64,000 bases of DNA from CAHJXG01 sp964235485 (GCA_964235485.1 CAXSAZ010000001.1:62001-126000), one strand, 5' to 3'. Shown: positions 1-8,957, counted from the stretch's first letter. The notes: a model not told the origin generated them from the sequence alone. Numbers and translations: made by a program.

Positions 1-78
1 GCCGTGGCACAAGACGACGAGTTGCCGCGCCGCCCCTTTCGACGCCGGACCCCAGCGCAGGCCCGTCAGCCCTGCCAT
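1..78 (-). CDS. alpha/beta hydrolase (phospholipase/carboxylesterase family), 5' part only
   Basis: Only the first 26 codons are present; the gene runs off the left edge. Translation from ATG at 78 ends in QLVVLCHG, which looks like the strand-loop leading to the oxyanion hole of the phospholipase/carboxylesterase branch of alpha/beta hydrolases (typical LVVLxHG). A GGAGG lies a few bases upstream, which favours this ATG over one four codons earlier at position 90. The gene starts 14 bases after the stop of the SRAP gene on the same strand, so the two are probably cotranscribed. The family call rests on one short motif. Confidence 0.55.
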   Translation of the reverse strand, partial: MAGLTGLRWGPASKGAARQLVVLCHG

Positions 79-92
79 CCGACCCTCCATAG

Positions 93-809
93 TCATTGCG
101 ACATCGTATCCGCAGCGACCGGAGTCGCCGCAACCTCCGTGTGCGCGGGCGCCAGAGGCTCGATCAGTTCTGGCCCGTTGTTGCGCACGCTGTTGACTCG
201 GCTCGACACCGGCCACACGCGCAACGGCGCCGCTGAGGGCCGCAGCAGCGCCGCCGGGTCGCCCGGCGCTTCGCCGAGCCAAGCGGGCCAGTCCGCTTCT
301 TCCAGGATCACCGGCATACGCTCGTGCAGGTGGCCGAGCGCGTCCGCGGCGGTGGTCGTGACCACGGCGTAGGTGCGGATGGCCTCTCCGTCCGGGCCGC
401 GCCAGCCTTCCCAGATGCCAGCCAGCGCCATGATGCGCCCGTCGGCGCGGGCAATGGCGTGGGGCTGCTTGCCGGCGGGCGTCGCCTGCCATTCGTAGAA
501 GCCGTCGATGGGAACGATGCAGCGGCGCCGGGCAAAGGCGTCGCGGAAGGTGGGCAGGGTCGCCACCGTCTCGGCGCGGGCGTTGATCGGCTGCCGGATC
601 TTCTTTGGGTCGCCGCGCGCCCAATGCGGCAGCAGGCCCCAGCGCAACAGGTCCAGTTGCCGCGCCCCGTCAGGGTGCCGACGCACCACCGGGCCGTTCT
701 GGGTCGGCGCCATGTTCCAGGTCGGTTGCCAGTTCGGCGTGTCGTTCTCGGTCGCGAAGATGCGGCGGAGTTCGTCCGGCGATGTCGTGGCGAGGTACCT
801 GCCGCACAT
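93..809 (-). CDS. SOS response-associated peptidase (SRAP/YedK/HMCES family)
   Basis: A 238-residue SRAP-domain protein, the usual length. Family members cross-link covalently to abasic sites in single-stranded DNA through the Cys exposed after Met removal. The protein begins MCGRY, giving Cys2. The other family landmarks are present: NARAET with its Asn, GFYEWQ with the catalytic Glu, and LHERMPVIL with the active-site His. The start was set at MCGRY because Cys2 must be N-terminal, although the frame is open nine codons further upstream. It is followed closely by a truncated esterase gene. No LexA-like site was identified. Confidence 0.93.
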   Translation of the reverse strand: MCGRYLATTSPDELRRIFATENDTPNWQPTWNMAPTQNGPVVRRHPDGARQLDLLRWGLLPHWARGDPKKIRQPINARAETVATLPTFRDAFARRRCIVPIDGFYEWQATPAGKQPHAIARADGRIMALAGIWEGWRGPDGEAIRTYAVVTTTAADALGHLHERMPVILEEADWPAWLGEAPGDPAALLRPSAAPLRVWPVSSRVNSVRNNGPELIEPLAPAHTEVAATPVAADTMSQ

Positions 810-921
810 TCCTGATATCTTGGCGCGCCCGCCCATCTTTCAATCGCGCCGCGCACTGGCTAAGCATCATCCGGTGGAGCGCGTCACGCTTCGCCGGTAG
901 GATGATGCGTTTTGAGAAGAG

Positions 922-967
922 ACCAAAGCAGGCTTGCGTGGCATAAGCCATGCAAGCCTGCTTTGGT
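922..967. repeat. long near-perfect inverted repeat (hairpin) upstream of potF
   Basis: Arms at 922-942 and 947-967 pair over 21 positions with a single G-T mismatch (wobble in RNA) and a four-base loop ATAA. The outer 15 bases of each arm (923-937 and 952-966) are perfectly complementary. The element lies in the divergent gap between the SRAP gene and potF, ending 28 bases before the potF start. No T-tract follows on either side, so it is not a classical intrinsic terminator. It could be a 5'-UTR hairpin of the transporter mRNA, an operator or a mobile-type palindrome. Confidence 0.85.
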
Positions 968-995
968 TCGCGGAACGGTCGGGAAGGATGCTGCG

Positions 996-2081
996 ATGGG
1001 TTGGGTGCGATGGCTTGTTCCGGTTCTGCTGCTGCTGTCGGGGCAGGCGGCGCTGGCGCAGGACCGCGTGCTGAACGTTTACAACTGGACCGACTACATC
1101 GACCCCAAGGTGCTGGAGCGGTTCACGAACGAGACCGGCATCAAGGTGCGCTACGACGTGTATGACAGTCTGGAAACGCTGGAAGGCAAGCTGCTGGCGG
1201 GCAATTCCGGCTACGACATCGTGGTGCCCACCGCCGAGCCGACCTTTTCCCGCCTGATCGCCGCCAAGGCGCTACGGCCGCTCGACCGGGCCAAGATCCC
1301 GAACTGGTCGAACCTCGATCCGAAGCTGATGCAGCGGGTGCAGGTGTCCGATCCGGGCAACCAGCACGGCGCGATTTACCTGTGGGGCACGGTCGGCTTG
1401 GGCATGATCCCCGAGCGCATCCAGGCGCTGGACCCCGGCGCGCCGACCGACAGTTGGGACCTGCTGCTCAAGCCCGAGCACGCGAAGAAGCTCGCGGGCT
1501 GCGGCATCACCGTGATGGACAGCGCCATCGATACCATCCCGAGCGTGCTGAAATACCTCGGCCGCAACCCCGAAAGCACCGATCCCAAGGACCTCGCCGA
1601 CGTGGAGCGCACCCTGATGGCGATCCGCCCGTATATCCGCACCTTCGCGTCGGGTGGCGCAGTGGAGGCGTTGGCGGGCGGGCAGACTTGCCTCGCGATG
1701 ACCTATTCCGGCGACGTGATCCAGGCGTCCGCGCGGGCCAAGGAGGCCGGGCAGCAGGCGGTCCGCTACGTCGCGCCCAAGGAGTTCGCGGCGCTCACCT
1801 TCGACATGCTCGCCGTCCCCGCCGACGCGCCGCACCCGGCGGAGGCCATGCAGTTCATCAACTTCCTGCTGCAGCCCGACGTGATGGCCGCGATCACCAA
1901 CCAGGTGCACTACCCCAACGCCGTGCCGGCCAGCCGTCCCCTGATCGCGCCGGAGGTGCGGGACGACCCGGACGTGTATCCCGACACGGCATCGCCCCGC
2001 TTCTTCACCGTCCGCGCCACGCCGCAATCGGCGGACCGGCAGCGCACGCGGATGTGGGCGCGGTTCAAGGCCGGGCGCTGA
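996..2081 (+). CDS. potF: putrescine-binding periplasmic protein of an ABC transporter
   Basis: A 361-residue extracellular solute-binding protein with an N-terminal signal peptide (hydrophobic run ending in GQAALAQ). The mature start LNVYNWTDYI is the PotF/PotD signature, and the body carries PotF-type segments: YDVYDS, DSWDLLLKPE, GCGITVMDS and a C-terminal RTRMWARFKAGR. It captures polyamines, most likely putrescine, in the periplasm and delivers them to the permease. The start at 996 gives a proper signal peptide; a longer frame from 912 would translate through the hairpin at 922-967. The order binding protein-ATPase-permease-permease matches potFGHI. Confidence 0.9.
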   Translation: MGWVRWLVPVLLLLSGQAALAQDRVLNVYNWTDYIDPKVLERFTNETGIKVRYDVYDSLETLEGKLLAGNSGYDIVVPTAEPTFSRLIAAKALRPLDRAKIPNWSNLDPKLMQRVQVSDPGNQHGAIYLWGTVGLGMIPERIQALDPGAPTDSWDLLLKPEHAKKLAGCGITVMDSAIDTIPSVLKYLGRNPESTDPKDLADVERTLMAIRPYIRTFASGGAVEALAGGQTCLAMTYSGDVIQASARAKEAGQQAVRYVAPKEFAALTFDMLAVPADAPHPAEAMQFINFLLQPDVMAAITNQVHYPNAVPASRPLIAPEVRDDPDVYPDTASPRFFTVRATPQSADRQRTRMWARFKAGR

Positions 2082-2085
2082 CGGG

Positions 2086-3201
2086 TTGGCGGAGCTGGAG
2101 ATCGCGGGCCTCACCGTCCGCTACGGCCCGGCCGTCGCGCTGGACCGGCTGGACTTGGCCATCGACAGCGGCGAGATGTTCGTGCTGCTCGGCGGTTCCG
2201 GTTCCGGCAAGACGACCCTGCTGCGGGCGCTGGGCGGCTTCATCCAGCCGGCGGCGGGGCGCATCCTGCTGGCGGGCCAGGACATCACGGCGCTTCCGCC
2301 GCACCGCCGCCCGGTGAACACCACCTTCCAGTCATACGCGCTGTTCCCGCACATGACCGTGGCGGACAACGTGGGCTTCGGCCTGCGCCGCCAAGGGGTG
2401 CCGCGGGCGGAAACCGCGCGCCGGGTTTCGTCCTTGCTCGACTTGGTGCGGCTCGGCGAGTTCGCCGGGCGCCGGCCGGACGCGCTGTCGGGCGGGCAGC
2501 GGCAGCGGGTGGCGCTGGCCCGCGCGCTCGCCCCGCGCCCGCGGCTGCTGCTGCTGGATGAGCCGTTGTCGGCGCTGGACCGCTCGCTCCGCGAGCAGAC
2601 CCGGCAGGAGCTGCTGCGCGTGCAGCGGGAAACCGGGACCACCTTCGTGCTGGTGACGCACGACCAGGACGAGGCGTTGGCGGTGGCGAGCCGGATCGGT
2701 CTGCTGCATCAGGGGCGCTTGGCGCAGGTCGGCACGCCGGCCGAGATTTATGAGCGCCCGGCCAGCCGGTTCGTCGCGGCGTTCATGGGTGCAGCCAACA
2801 TCCTGCCCGGCACCGTGCGGACCGCCGGGCCGGCGGCGGTGCTGGACCTCGACGGCATCGGCCCGGCGCAGGCTTCGGGTCCCGCGCCCGTCGCGGTCGG
2901 CAGCGCGTTGCACGTGGCGCTGCGGCCGGAACGGCTGCGCCTTGCGCCGGCGGCGCAGCATCTCAGCACACCGCCGGGCGCGGCCCCAGGTGCTGTTCAC
3001 GGCGTGAACACGGCGCCGGGCACGGTGACGGACAGCGCCTACCGCGGCGGCACGGTGGACCATCAGGTGCGGCTGCAAAGCGGCGCGACCCTGCTGGTGT
3101 CGCAGCCGCTGGCAGACGGGATCGGCGCCGGGCTGCTCGCGCCGGGGAGCGCCGTCGCGGTGTCCTGGCCGCCCGAGGCGTGCGTGCTGCTGCCCGAATG
3201 A
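2086..3201 (+). CDS. potG: polyamine ABC transporter ATP-binding protein
   Basis: A 371-residue ATPase of the spermidine/putrescine importer. Walker A GGSGSGKTT, signature LSGGQRQRVALARA, Walker B LLLLDEP and the switch VTHDQDEAL are all intact, followed by a C-terminal TOBE domain from about residue 270. Translation starts at TTG, four bases after the potF stop; no ATG lies nearby before the Walker motif. The stop overlaps the next start as ATGA, so translation is probably coupled. It energises uptake of the substrate bound by PotF. Confidence 0.92.
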   Translation: MAELEIAGLTVRYGPAVALDRLDLAIDSGEMFVLLGGSGSGKTTLLRALGGFIQPAAGRILLAGQDITALPPHRRPVNTTFQSYALFPHMTVADNVGFGLRRQGVPRAETARRVSSLLDLVRLGEFAGRRPDALSGGQRQRVALARALAPRPRLLLLDEPLSALDRSLREQTRQELLRVQRETGTTFVLVTHDQDEALAVASRIGLLHQGRLAQVGTPAEIYERPASRFVAAFMGAANILPGTVRTAGPAAVLDLDGIGPAQASGPAPVAVGSALHVALRPERLRLAPAAQHLSTPPGAAPGAVHGVNTAPGTVTDSAYRGGTVDHQVRLQSGATLLVSQPLADGIGAGLLAPGSAVAVSWPPEACVLLPE

Positions 3202-4019
3202 ACCGTTCCGCCGTGCTGGCGCCGGTCTGGTTTTGGCTGCTGCTGTTCGTGGCGCTGCCGGTGGTGATCGTGGCGGCGTTGTCGTTCTCCTCCTCCATCC
3301 CCGGCGTGCCGCCCTACACGCCATTGCTGCAATCGCTGGACCCGGCCAACTACGCGCTGCTGACCGAGGACGCCTTCTACCTAGACGCCGCGCTGAAGAG
3401 CCTGGCGGTGGCCGGGGTGTCGTCCGTGCTGTGCCTGCTGATCGGCTACCCCATGGCGCTGGCCATCGCGCGCGCGCCGGAGCGTTGGCGCTCCTTGCTG
3501 CTGCTGGGCGTCATGCTGCCGTTCTGGACCGGGTTCCTGCTCCGCATCACCGCCTGGATCGGGCTGCTGCGCGACGAGGGCTGGATCAACGCCGGGCTGC
3601 AAGCTGTGGGCCTGCCGGCATTGCGCCTGCTTTACACCGACTTCGCGATGTATGTCGGCGTGACCTACGCTTACCTGCCGTTCATGATCCTGCCGCTCTA
3701 CGCCCGCCTGTCCCGCCGCGACCCGGCGTTGGAGGAGGCCGCGGCCGACCTCGGCGCCGGCCCTTGGACCACCTTCCGCACCGTCACCCTGCCGCTGTCC
3801 GTACCCGGCATCGTCGCCGGCCTCGCCCTCGTGTTCATCCCGGCAATGGGCGAGTACGTGATCCCGGAGCTGTTGGGCGGCCCCGGCGCGCAGACCATCG
3901 GGCGGGCGCTGTGGAACGAGTTCTTCTCCAACCGCGACTGGCCCATGGCGGCGACGGTGGCGAACGCGCTGCTGCTGGCGCTGCTGCTGCCCATGGTGGC
4001 GCTGCGGGCGCGCCAATGA
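3198..4019 (+). CDS. potH: polyamine ABC transporter permease, first subunit
   Basis: A 273-residue inner-membrane permease with about six hydrophobic segments. The first spans residues 8-30. The coupling-loop (EAA) motif is LEEAAADLGAGPWTTF, followed by VTLPLSVPGI, as in PotH/PotB. The start ATG overlaps the potG stop by four bases. A codon at 3180 would put six extra residues inside the potG tail and is less likely. It forms the membrane channel with the next gene product. Confidence 0.9.
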   Translation: MNRSAVLAPVWFWLLLFVALPVVIVAALSFSSSIPGVPPYTPLLQSLDPANYALLTEDAFYLDAALKSLAVAGVSSVLCLLIGYPMALAIARAPERWRSLLLLGVMLPFWTGFLLRITAWIGLLRDEGWINAGLQAVGLPALRLLYTDFAMYVGVTYAYLPFMILPLYARLSRRDPALEEAAADLGAGPWTTFRTVTLPLSVPGIVAGLALVFIPAMGEYVIPELLGGPGAQTIGRALWNEFFSNRDWPMAATVANALLLALLLPMVALRARQ

Positions 4020-4029
4020 GGCGAGGTCT

Positions 4030-4851
4030 ATGAGGCGGGGCTGGCTGCTCAATCTCTGCCTGCTGTTCGGCTACGCCTTTCTGTACGTGCCGGTGCTGCT
4101 GCTGGTGGCGACGAGCTTCAACCCGAACCGGCTCACCACCGTGCTGTCGGGCTTCTCGCTGCGCTGGTATGCGGCCTTGTGGGCGGACGACAAGCTGATC
4201 GAGGCGGCGCTGCTGTCGCTCCGCATCGCGGCCTTGTCGGCGACGGGGGCTACCGTGCTCGGCACGCTGGCCGGGTATGCTTTGGCGCGGTTCGGGCGGT
4301 TCCGGGGCCGGGGCGCGTTCGCCGCCTTGTTGTCCGCGCGGCTGGTGCTGCCGGACGTGTTGGTGGGGCTGTCGCTGCTGCTGCTGTTCGTGCAGATGGA
4401 GCAGGCGGTCGGCTGGCCCGCCGGGCGCGGGGCGCTGACCATCACGCTGGCGCACATCTCGGTCAGCCTGTCCTATGTCGCCGTGGTGATCGAGGCACGG
4501 CTTGCTGACGCCGGGTCGGAGTTGGAGGACGCGGCGATGGACCTCGGCGCGTCGCCCTGGACGGCGTTCGCCCTGGTGACGCTGCCGCTGCTCGGCCCGG
4601 CGCTGCTGTCCGGCTGGCTGCTGGCATTCACCTTGTCGCTGGATGACCTGGTGGTGGCGACCTTTGTGTCGGGGCCGGGCGCCAGCACGCTGCCGATGGT
4701 GGTGTTCTCCGCGCTGCGCCTGGGCGTCACGCCGGAGCTGAACGCGCTGGCGACGGTGATCCTCGCCGTGGTGTCGTTGGCCCTGGGCGGCGCTTGGATT
4801 TTGCAACAAAAAGCCGGGCGCGCGGTTGTGCCGGGGCGGGCAGGGGCATAA
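4030..4851 (+). CDS. potI: polyamine ABC transporter permease, second subunit
   Basis: A 273-residue permease with about six hydrophobic segments and a coupling loop LEDAAMDLGASPWTAF followed by VTLPLLGPALL. The C-terminal half contains FTLSLDDLVVATFVSGPG, typical of PotI/PotC. It starts 11 bases after the potH stop and completes the four-gene transporter. The following aminotransferase gene begins 33 bases after its stop, so the operon probably continues. Confidence 0.9.
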   Translation: MRRGWLLNLCLLFGYAFLYVPVLLLVATSFNPNRLTTVLSGFSLRWYAALWADDKLIEAALLSLRIAALSATGATVLGTLAGYALARFGRFRGRGAFAALLSARLVLPDVLVGLSLLLLFVQMEQAVGWPAGRGALTITLAHISVSLSYVAVVIEARLADAGSELEDAAMDLGASPWTAFALVTLPLLGPALLSGWLLAFTLSLDDLVVATFVSGPGASTLPMVVFSALRLGVTPELNALATVILAVVSLALGGAWILQQKAGRAVVPGRAGA

Positions 4852-4883
4852 GGTCCGGCGGTCGCAGAAACTGGTGGATTTCG

Positions 4884-6086
4884 ATGTCCCTCATCGCCGA
4901 ACGCCTGGACCGGATCAGCCCGAGCCAAACCATCGCCATCACCACCAAGGCGCGGGCGCTCAAGGCCGAAGGGCGGAACATCATCAGCCTGTCGGCCGGG
5001 GAGCCGGATTTCGACACCCCGCAGAACGTGAAGGACGCGGCGATCCGCGCCATCCAGGGGGGCGACACCAAGTACACGGACGTGGCCGGGACCCGCGCGC
5101 TGCGCCAGGCGGTCGCCGACAAGTTCAAGCGGGACAGCGGCCTCGACTACAACGCGGACGAGATCATCATTTCGACTGGCGGCAAGCAGGTGATCTTCAA
5201 CGCCATGGTCGCGACCATGAACCCCGGCGACGAGGCGGTGATCCCCACGCCGTGCTGGGTCAGCTACCCCGACATCGTGTCGCTCGCGGACGGCACGCCG
5301 GTGTTCGTGCCTTGCGGCCAGAACAACGGCTTCAAGCTGCGCGCGGAGGACTTGGAAGCGGCGATCACGCCCCGGACCAAGTGGTTCATGCTGAACAGCC
5401 CGTGCAACCCCACGGGCGCCGCCTACTCGGCGGAGGAGCTGCGCCCGATCTGCGACGTGCTGCTGCGCCATCCCGACGTGTGGGTGTTCACCGACGACAT
5501 CTATGAGAAGCTGGTCTATGACGGCTTCAAGGCAGCGACGGTGGTGCAGGTCGAGCCGCGGCTGCGCGACCGCACGGTGACGATGAACGGGTGCAGCAAG
5601 GCCTATGCCATGACCGGCTGGCGCATCGGCTTCGCGGGTGCGCCCGTGCGGCTGGTCAAGGCGATGGACAAGCTGCAATCGCAGAGCACGTCCAACACCA
5701 GCAGCGTCAGCCAGGCCGCGGCCGTCGAGGCGCTGACGGGTCCGCAGGGCTTCATCGACGAGATGATCGCCACCTACAAGACCCGGCGCGACCTGGTGGT
5801 GTCCATGCTGAACCAGGCGCCGGGCGTGAACTGCCATTCGCCGGAGGGCGCGTTCTACGTGTTCCCCAGCGTGCACGGCTGCATCGGCAAGACCAGCCGC
5901 GGCGGCGCCGTCATCAAGGATGATGAGAGCTTCGTCACCGCGCTGCTGCAGGAGGAAGGCGTCGCCGCGGTGCATGGCGCGGCGTTCATGTATCCCGGCC
6001 ATTTCCGCATCAGCTACGCGACCGACACGGAAAGCCTGACCCGCGCCTGCGAGCGCATCCAGCACTTCTGCGAGGGGCTGCGCTGA
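4884..6086 (+). CDS. class I PLP-dependent aminotransferase (aspartate aminotransferase-like), copy 1
   Basis: A 400-residue fold-type I aminotransferase of subgroup I-gamma/AspAT-like type. Visible landmarks are the N-terminal KARALKAEG and LSAGEPDFDTP, the cofactor-contacting PCNPTGAAY, the aspartate in VFTDDIYEKL and the PLP lysine in NGCSKAYAMTGWRIGF. The start MSLIAERL was preferred to a more upstream ATG lying inside potI. It lies 33 bases after the polyamine transporter and three bases before a paralogue. The substrate is not evident from sequence; linkage suggests amino-group removal from an imported amine or its product. Confidence 0.88.
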   Translation: MSLIAERLDRISPSQTIAITTKARALKAEGRNIISLSAGEPDFDTPQNVKDAAIRAIQGGDTKYTDVAGTRALRQAVADKFKRDSGLDYNADEIIISTGGKQVIFNAMVATMNPGDEAVIPTPCWVSYPDIVSLADGTPVFVPCGQNNGFKLRAEDLEAAITPRTKWFMLNSPCNPTGAAYSAEELRPICDVLLRHPDVWVFTDDIYEKLVYDGFKAATVVQVEPRLRDRTVTMNGCSKAYAMTGWRIGFAGAPVRLVKAMDKLQSQSTSNTSSVSQAAAVEALTGPQGFIDEMIATYKTRRDLVVSMLNQAPGVNCHSPEGAFYVFPSVHGCIGKTSRGGAVIKDDESFVTALLQEEGVAAVHGAAFMYPGHFRISYATDTESLTRACERIQHFCEGLR

Positions 6087-6089
6087 TCC

Positions 6090-7289
6090 ATGCCGGAATT
6101 CGCGCAGCGGCTGCGCCGGGCGCCGGTCGCGGCCACCGTCGCCATGACGGCCAAGGCGCGGGCGATGCGGGCGCAGGGCATCGAGGTCATCGCGCTGACC
6201 ATTGGCGAGCCTGACTTCGACAGCCCGCCGCACGCCATCGAGGCCGCGCGCCAAGCGGGCCTGCGCGGCGACACCAAATATCCGCCGCAGGACGGCCAGC
6301 CCGCGCTGAAGCAAGCGATCCAGCGCAAGTTCCAGCGCGACTCCGGCCTGGAGTTCGCGCTCGACGAAATCGTTGTCGGCAACGGCGGCAAGCAGGTCAT
6401 CTTCAACGCCCTGATGGCGACGCTGGACGACGGCGACGAGGTGGTCATCCCCGCGCCGTACTGGGGCGCCTACCCCTTGATGACCCGCGTGATCGGCGGC
6501 GAGCCGGTGGCGGTGAGCTGCCCGCAGAACAACGGCTTCAAGCTGCGCCCGGACGACTTGGAAGCGGCGATCACCCCGCGCACCAAGTGGCTGCTGCTGA
6601 ACTTCCCCAACAACCCGACCGGCGCCGCCGCCACGCGGGACGAGCTTGCGGCGCTGGCCGAGGTCATGCTGCGCCACCCGCACGTCTGGATCCTGTCGGA
6701 CGACATGTACGAGCACCTGTTGTACGACGGCGAGCGCAGCACCATGGCCGCGGTGGCGCCACGGCTGCGCGACCGGGTGCTGACGGTCAGCGGCGTGTCC
6801 AAGACCTACGCGATGACCGGCTGGCGCATCGGCTTCGGCGCCGGGCCGCGCGGCCTGATCCGGGCGATGACGAGCATTCAGGGCCACGTCGCTGCCGGCG
6901 TGTCCACCGTCGGCCAGGCCGCCGCCGCCGCCGCGCTGGACGGGCCGCAGGACGCGGTGCCGCGCATGGTCGCCGCCTACCGCCGCCGCCGCGACCTGGT
7001 GCTCGACGCGCTGAGCGAGGCGCCCGGCATCGCCTGCCACCGTCCGGAAGGCGCGTTCTACCTGTATCCCAACGTGGCCGGCTGCCTCGGCAAGACGACG
7101 GCCGCGGGCACCCGCCTCGGCACGGACGAGGATTTCGCCCTGGCCCTGCTGGACGAGCAGCACGTGGCCGTGGTGCACGGCGCCGCCTTCGGCATGTCGC
7201 CCTATGTCCGCATCAGCTACGCGACCGACGACGCCTCACTCGCCGAGGCGTGCCGCCGCATCGCCGTGTTCTGCGCCGGGCTGCGCTGA
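6090..7289 (+). CDS. class I PLP-dependent aminotransferase, copy 2 (tandem paralogue)
   Basis: A 399-residue protein that aligns along its full length with the preceding gene product: shared GEPDFD, GDTKYP/T, GNGGKQVIFNA, PQNNGFKLRP, FPNNPTGAA and the PLP lysine in VSGVSKTYAMTGWRIGF. It starts three bases after the first copy, so the pair arose by tandem duplication and is translated from one message. All catalytic motifs are intact, so it is not a decaying copy. The two copies differ most in the N-terminal 15 residues and around the substrate loop, which could mean different substrates. Confidence 0.88.
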   Translation: MPEFAQRLRRAPVAATVAMTAKARAMRAQGIEVIALTIGEPDFDSPPHAIEAARQAGLRGDTKYPPQDGQPALKQAIQRKFQRDSGLEFALDEIVVGNGGKQVIFNALMATLDDGDEVVIPAPYWGAYPLMTRVIGGEPVAVSCPQNNGFKLRPDDLEAAITPRTKWLLLNFPNNPTGAAATRDELAALAEVMLRHPHVWILSDDMYEHLLYDGERSTMAAVAPRLRDRVLTVSGVSKTYAMTGWRIGFGAGPRGLIRAMTSIQGHVAAGVSTVGQAAAAAALDGPQDAVPRMVAAYRRRRDLVLDALSEAPGIACHRPEGAFYLYPNVAGCLGKTTAAGTRLGTDEDFALALLDEQHVAVVHGAAFGMSPYVRISYATDDASLAEACRRIAVFCAGLR

Positions 7290-7293
7290 CCCG

Positions 7294-8286
7294 GTGCCCG
7301 TGCTGCTGAGGCCGGGCCGGGACGGCGACGCGGAGGGCTTCATCGCCCTGATCGGCCGGTGCTGGTCCGACTACCCCGGCTGCGTCCTGGACACGGAGCA
7401 CGAGGAGCAGGAGCTTTTCGCGTTTGCCTCGTACTGCGCCGGGCGCGGCGGGGCGCTGTGGACGGCGGAGGACGGGGGCACCGTCCTCGGCATGGCGGCG
7501 ATCCTGCCAGGGGAGGGCGGCGCATGGGAGCTGAAGAAGCTCTATGTCCACCCGGACGCCCATGGGTCGGGCCTCGGGCAGCGCCTGCTGCTGACTGCGG
7601 AGGCCCATGCGGCGTCTGCCGGGGCGTCCCGCTTGCTGCTGTGGTCCGACACGCGGTTCACCCGGGCACATCGGTTCTACGAAAAGCAAAGCTGGGTGCG
7701 GGACGGGCCGGTCCGTGCGTTGGACGACATTTCCCACTCGCTCGAGTTCGGCTACGCCAAGCCGCTGGACGGGGTGCAGGCGCTTTCCGCCGCGGGCGCG
7801 GCCTCGGCGGAGCGGCGGCTGGCCGAAATCCTGGTGGCCTGCGTCGAGGGTGGCGCGTCAGTGTCGTTCCTGCCGCCGCTGCCGCTCGACGCGGCGCGGG
7901 AGTACATGCGCGGCGTGGCGCAGGGGGTTGCGGCCGGGCGGTGCATCCTGCTCGCGGCCTGGGCCGGGGGCGTGCTGTCCGGCACGGTGCGGGTGCAGCT
8001 CGACACGCCGCAGAACCAGCCGCACCGGGCCGAAATCTGCAAGATGCTGGTCCATCCCGACGCGCGCCGCCACGGCCTCGGGCGGAGCCTCATGCTGGCG
8101 GCGGAGGCCGCGGCCCGGGAAGCCGGGCGCACGTTGCTGACGCTCGACACGTTCACGGGTGGGGCGGGGGAGCGGCTGTATCGCCGGCTCGGCTGGACGG
8201 AGGCCGGGGTGATCCCGGGCTACAGCCTGGACGCCGCGGGCCGCCCGGAGGCGACCACGCTGTTTTATAAAAGGGTATCGGGTTGA
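7294..8286 (+). CDS. GNAT N-acetyltransferase with two tandem acetyltransferase domains
   Basis: A 330-residue protein with two GNAT folds. The first (about residues 1-145) has the acetyl-CoA loop LYVHPDAHGSGLGQRLL; the second (about 170-330) has MLVHPDARRHGLGRSLML and ends in RRLGWTEAGVIPGYSLD. Translation is taken from GTG at 7294, four bases after the aminotransferase stop; an ATG at 7204 lies inside that gene. Placement at the end of the transporter-aminotransferase run suggests an amine or amino-acid derivative as substrate, which is inference only. Confidence 0.82.
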   Translation: MPVLLRPGRDGDAEGFIALIGRCWSDYPGCVLDTEHEEQELFAFASYCAGRGGALWTAEDGGTVLGMAAILPGEGGAWELKKLYVHPDAHGSGLGQRLLLTAEAHAASAGASRLLLWSDTRFTRAHRFYEKQSWVRDGPVRALDDISHSLEFGYAKPLDGVQALSAAGAASAERRLAEILVACVEGGASVSFLPPLPLDAAREYMRGVAQGVAAGRCILLAAWAGGVLSGTVRVQLDTPQNQPHRAEICKMLVHPDARRHGLGRSLMLAAEAAAREAGRTLLTLDTFTGGAGERLYRRLGWTEAGVIPGYSLDAAGRPEATTLFYKRVSG

Positions 8287-8375
8287 TGGGAGGAGGACGC
8301 TTTGGCCTCGCTTCGAGCCGTGCCCTTTACGTCTTACGTCCCGTGACACACCTTACTGACAGGAGGACACCGGCG

Positions 8376-8957
8376 ATGGCTGAAACAAAACGTAGGCTGA
8401 TGTCTTGGCCCGAATATCTCGCCTGGGAGACGACGCAGCCCGCCAAATACGAGTTGGTGAACGGCGAAGTGCGCGCGATGACCGGCGGCACTCGGCAGCA
8501 CGACACCATTTGCAACAACCTTCGTGGAGAATTGCGCGAACGGCTGCGCGGCAACCGCTGCCGCCTGCAAGGGCCGGACCTGAAAGTGCAGACCGGCACT
8601 GGAAACGGGCGCTACCCGGATGCGCTCGTTGACTGCGGAAAAAGCAGAGCTGATACGCTTCAAGCCCAGGAGCCTGTCGTCGTGTTCGAGGTGCTATCGC
8701 GTAGTACCTCTTGGATCGACTTGAACGAAAAGTTTGACGACTACGACGCGACGCCCACGATCCGCCACTATGTCCTGATCTTCCAAGACCAGATGCGCGT
8801 GATGGTCTACAGCCGGGACGATCAGGGGCAGTTTGACCGACGCCGTGCCGCCGTGCTGCGCGAGCCGGGCGAGAGCCTCTCGATCCCCGATCTCGAACTC
8901 TCGCTGCCCTTGGCGGCCCTTTATGAAGACGTGGATTTCGGAAGCGAGCAGCCGTGA
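8376..8957 (+). CDS. Uma2 family endonuclease (DUF820)
   Basis: A 193-residue Uma2/DUF820 protein with a PD-(D/E)XK nuclease-like core. Family landmarks are the N-terminal WPEYLAWE and KYELVNGEVRAMTGG, then YPDALVDCG and VVFEVLSRSTSWIDLNEK, where the PD and E residues form the presumed catalytic centre. An AGGAGG about ten bases upstream selects the ATG at 8376 over earlier in-frame codons. Biochemical roles of the family are not established. It is a stand-alone gene, with somewhat lower G+C than its neighbours, which fits a mobile accessory gene. Confidence 0.85.
   Translation: MAETKRRLMSWPEYLAWETTQPAKYELVNGEVRAMTGGTRQHDTICNNLRGELRERLRGNRCRLQGPDLKVQTGTGNGRYPDALVDCGKSRADTLQAQEPVVVFEVLSRSTSWIDLNEKFDDYDATPTIRHYVLIFQDQMRVMVYSRDDQGQFDRRRAAVLREPGESLSIPDLELSLPLAALYEDVDFGSEQP

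Noticed and set aside
4473..7178. Open frame of about 900 codons on the minus strand over the aminotransferases
   Set aside because: It is antisense to two well-conserved aminotransferases and the permease; the product is low-complexity His/Arg/Gly/Ala-rich with no family features, as expected in GC-rich DNA.
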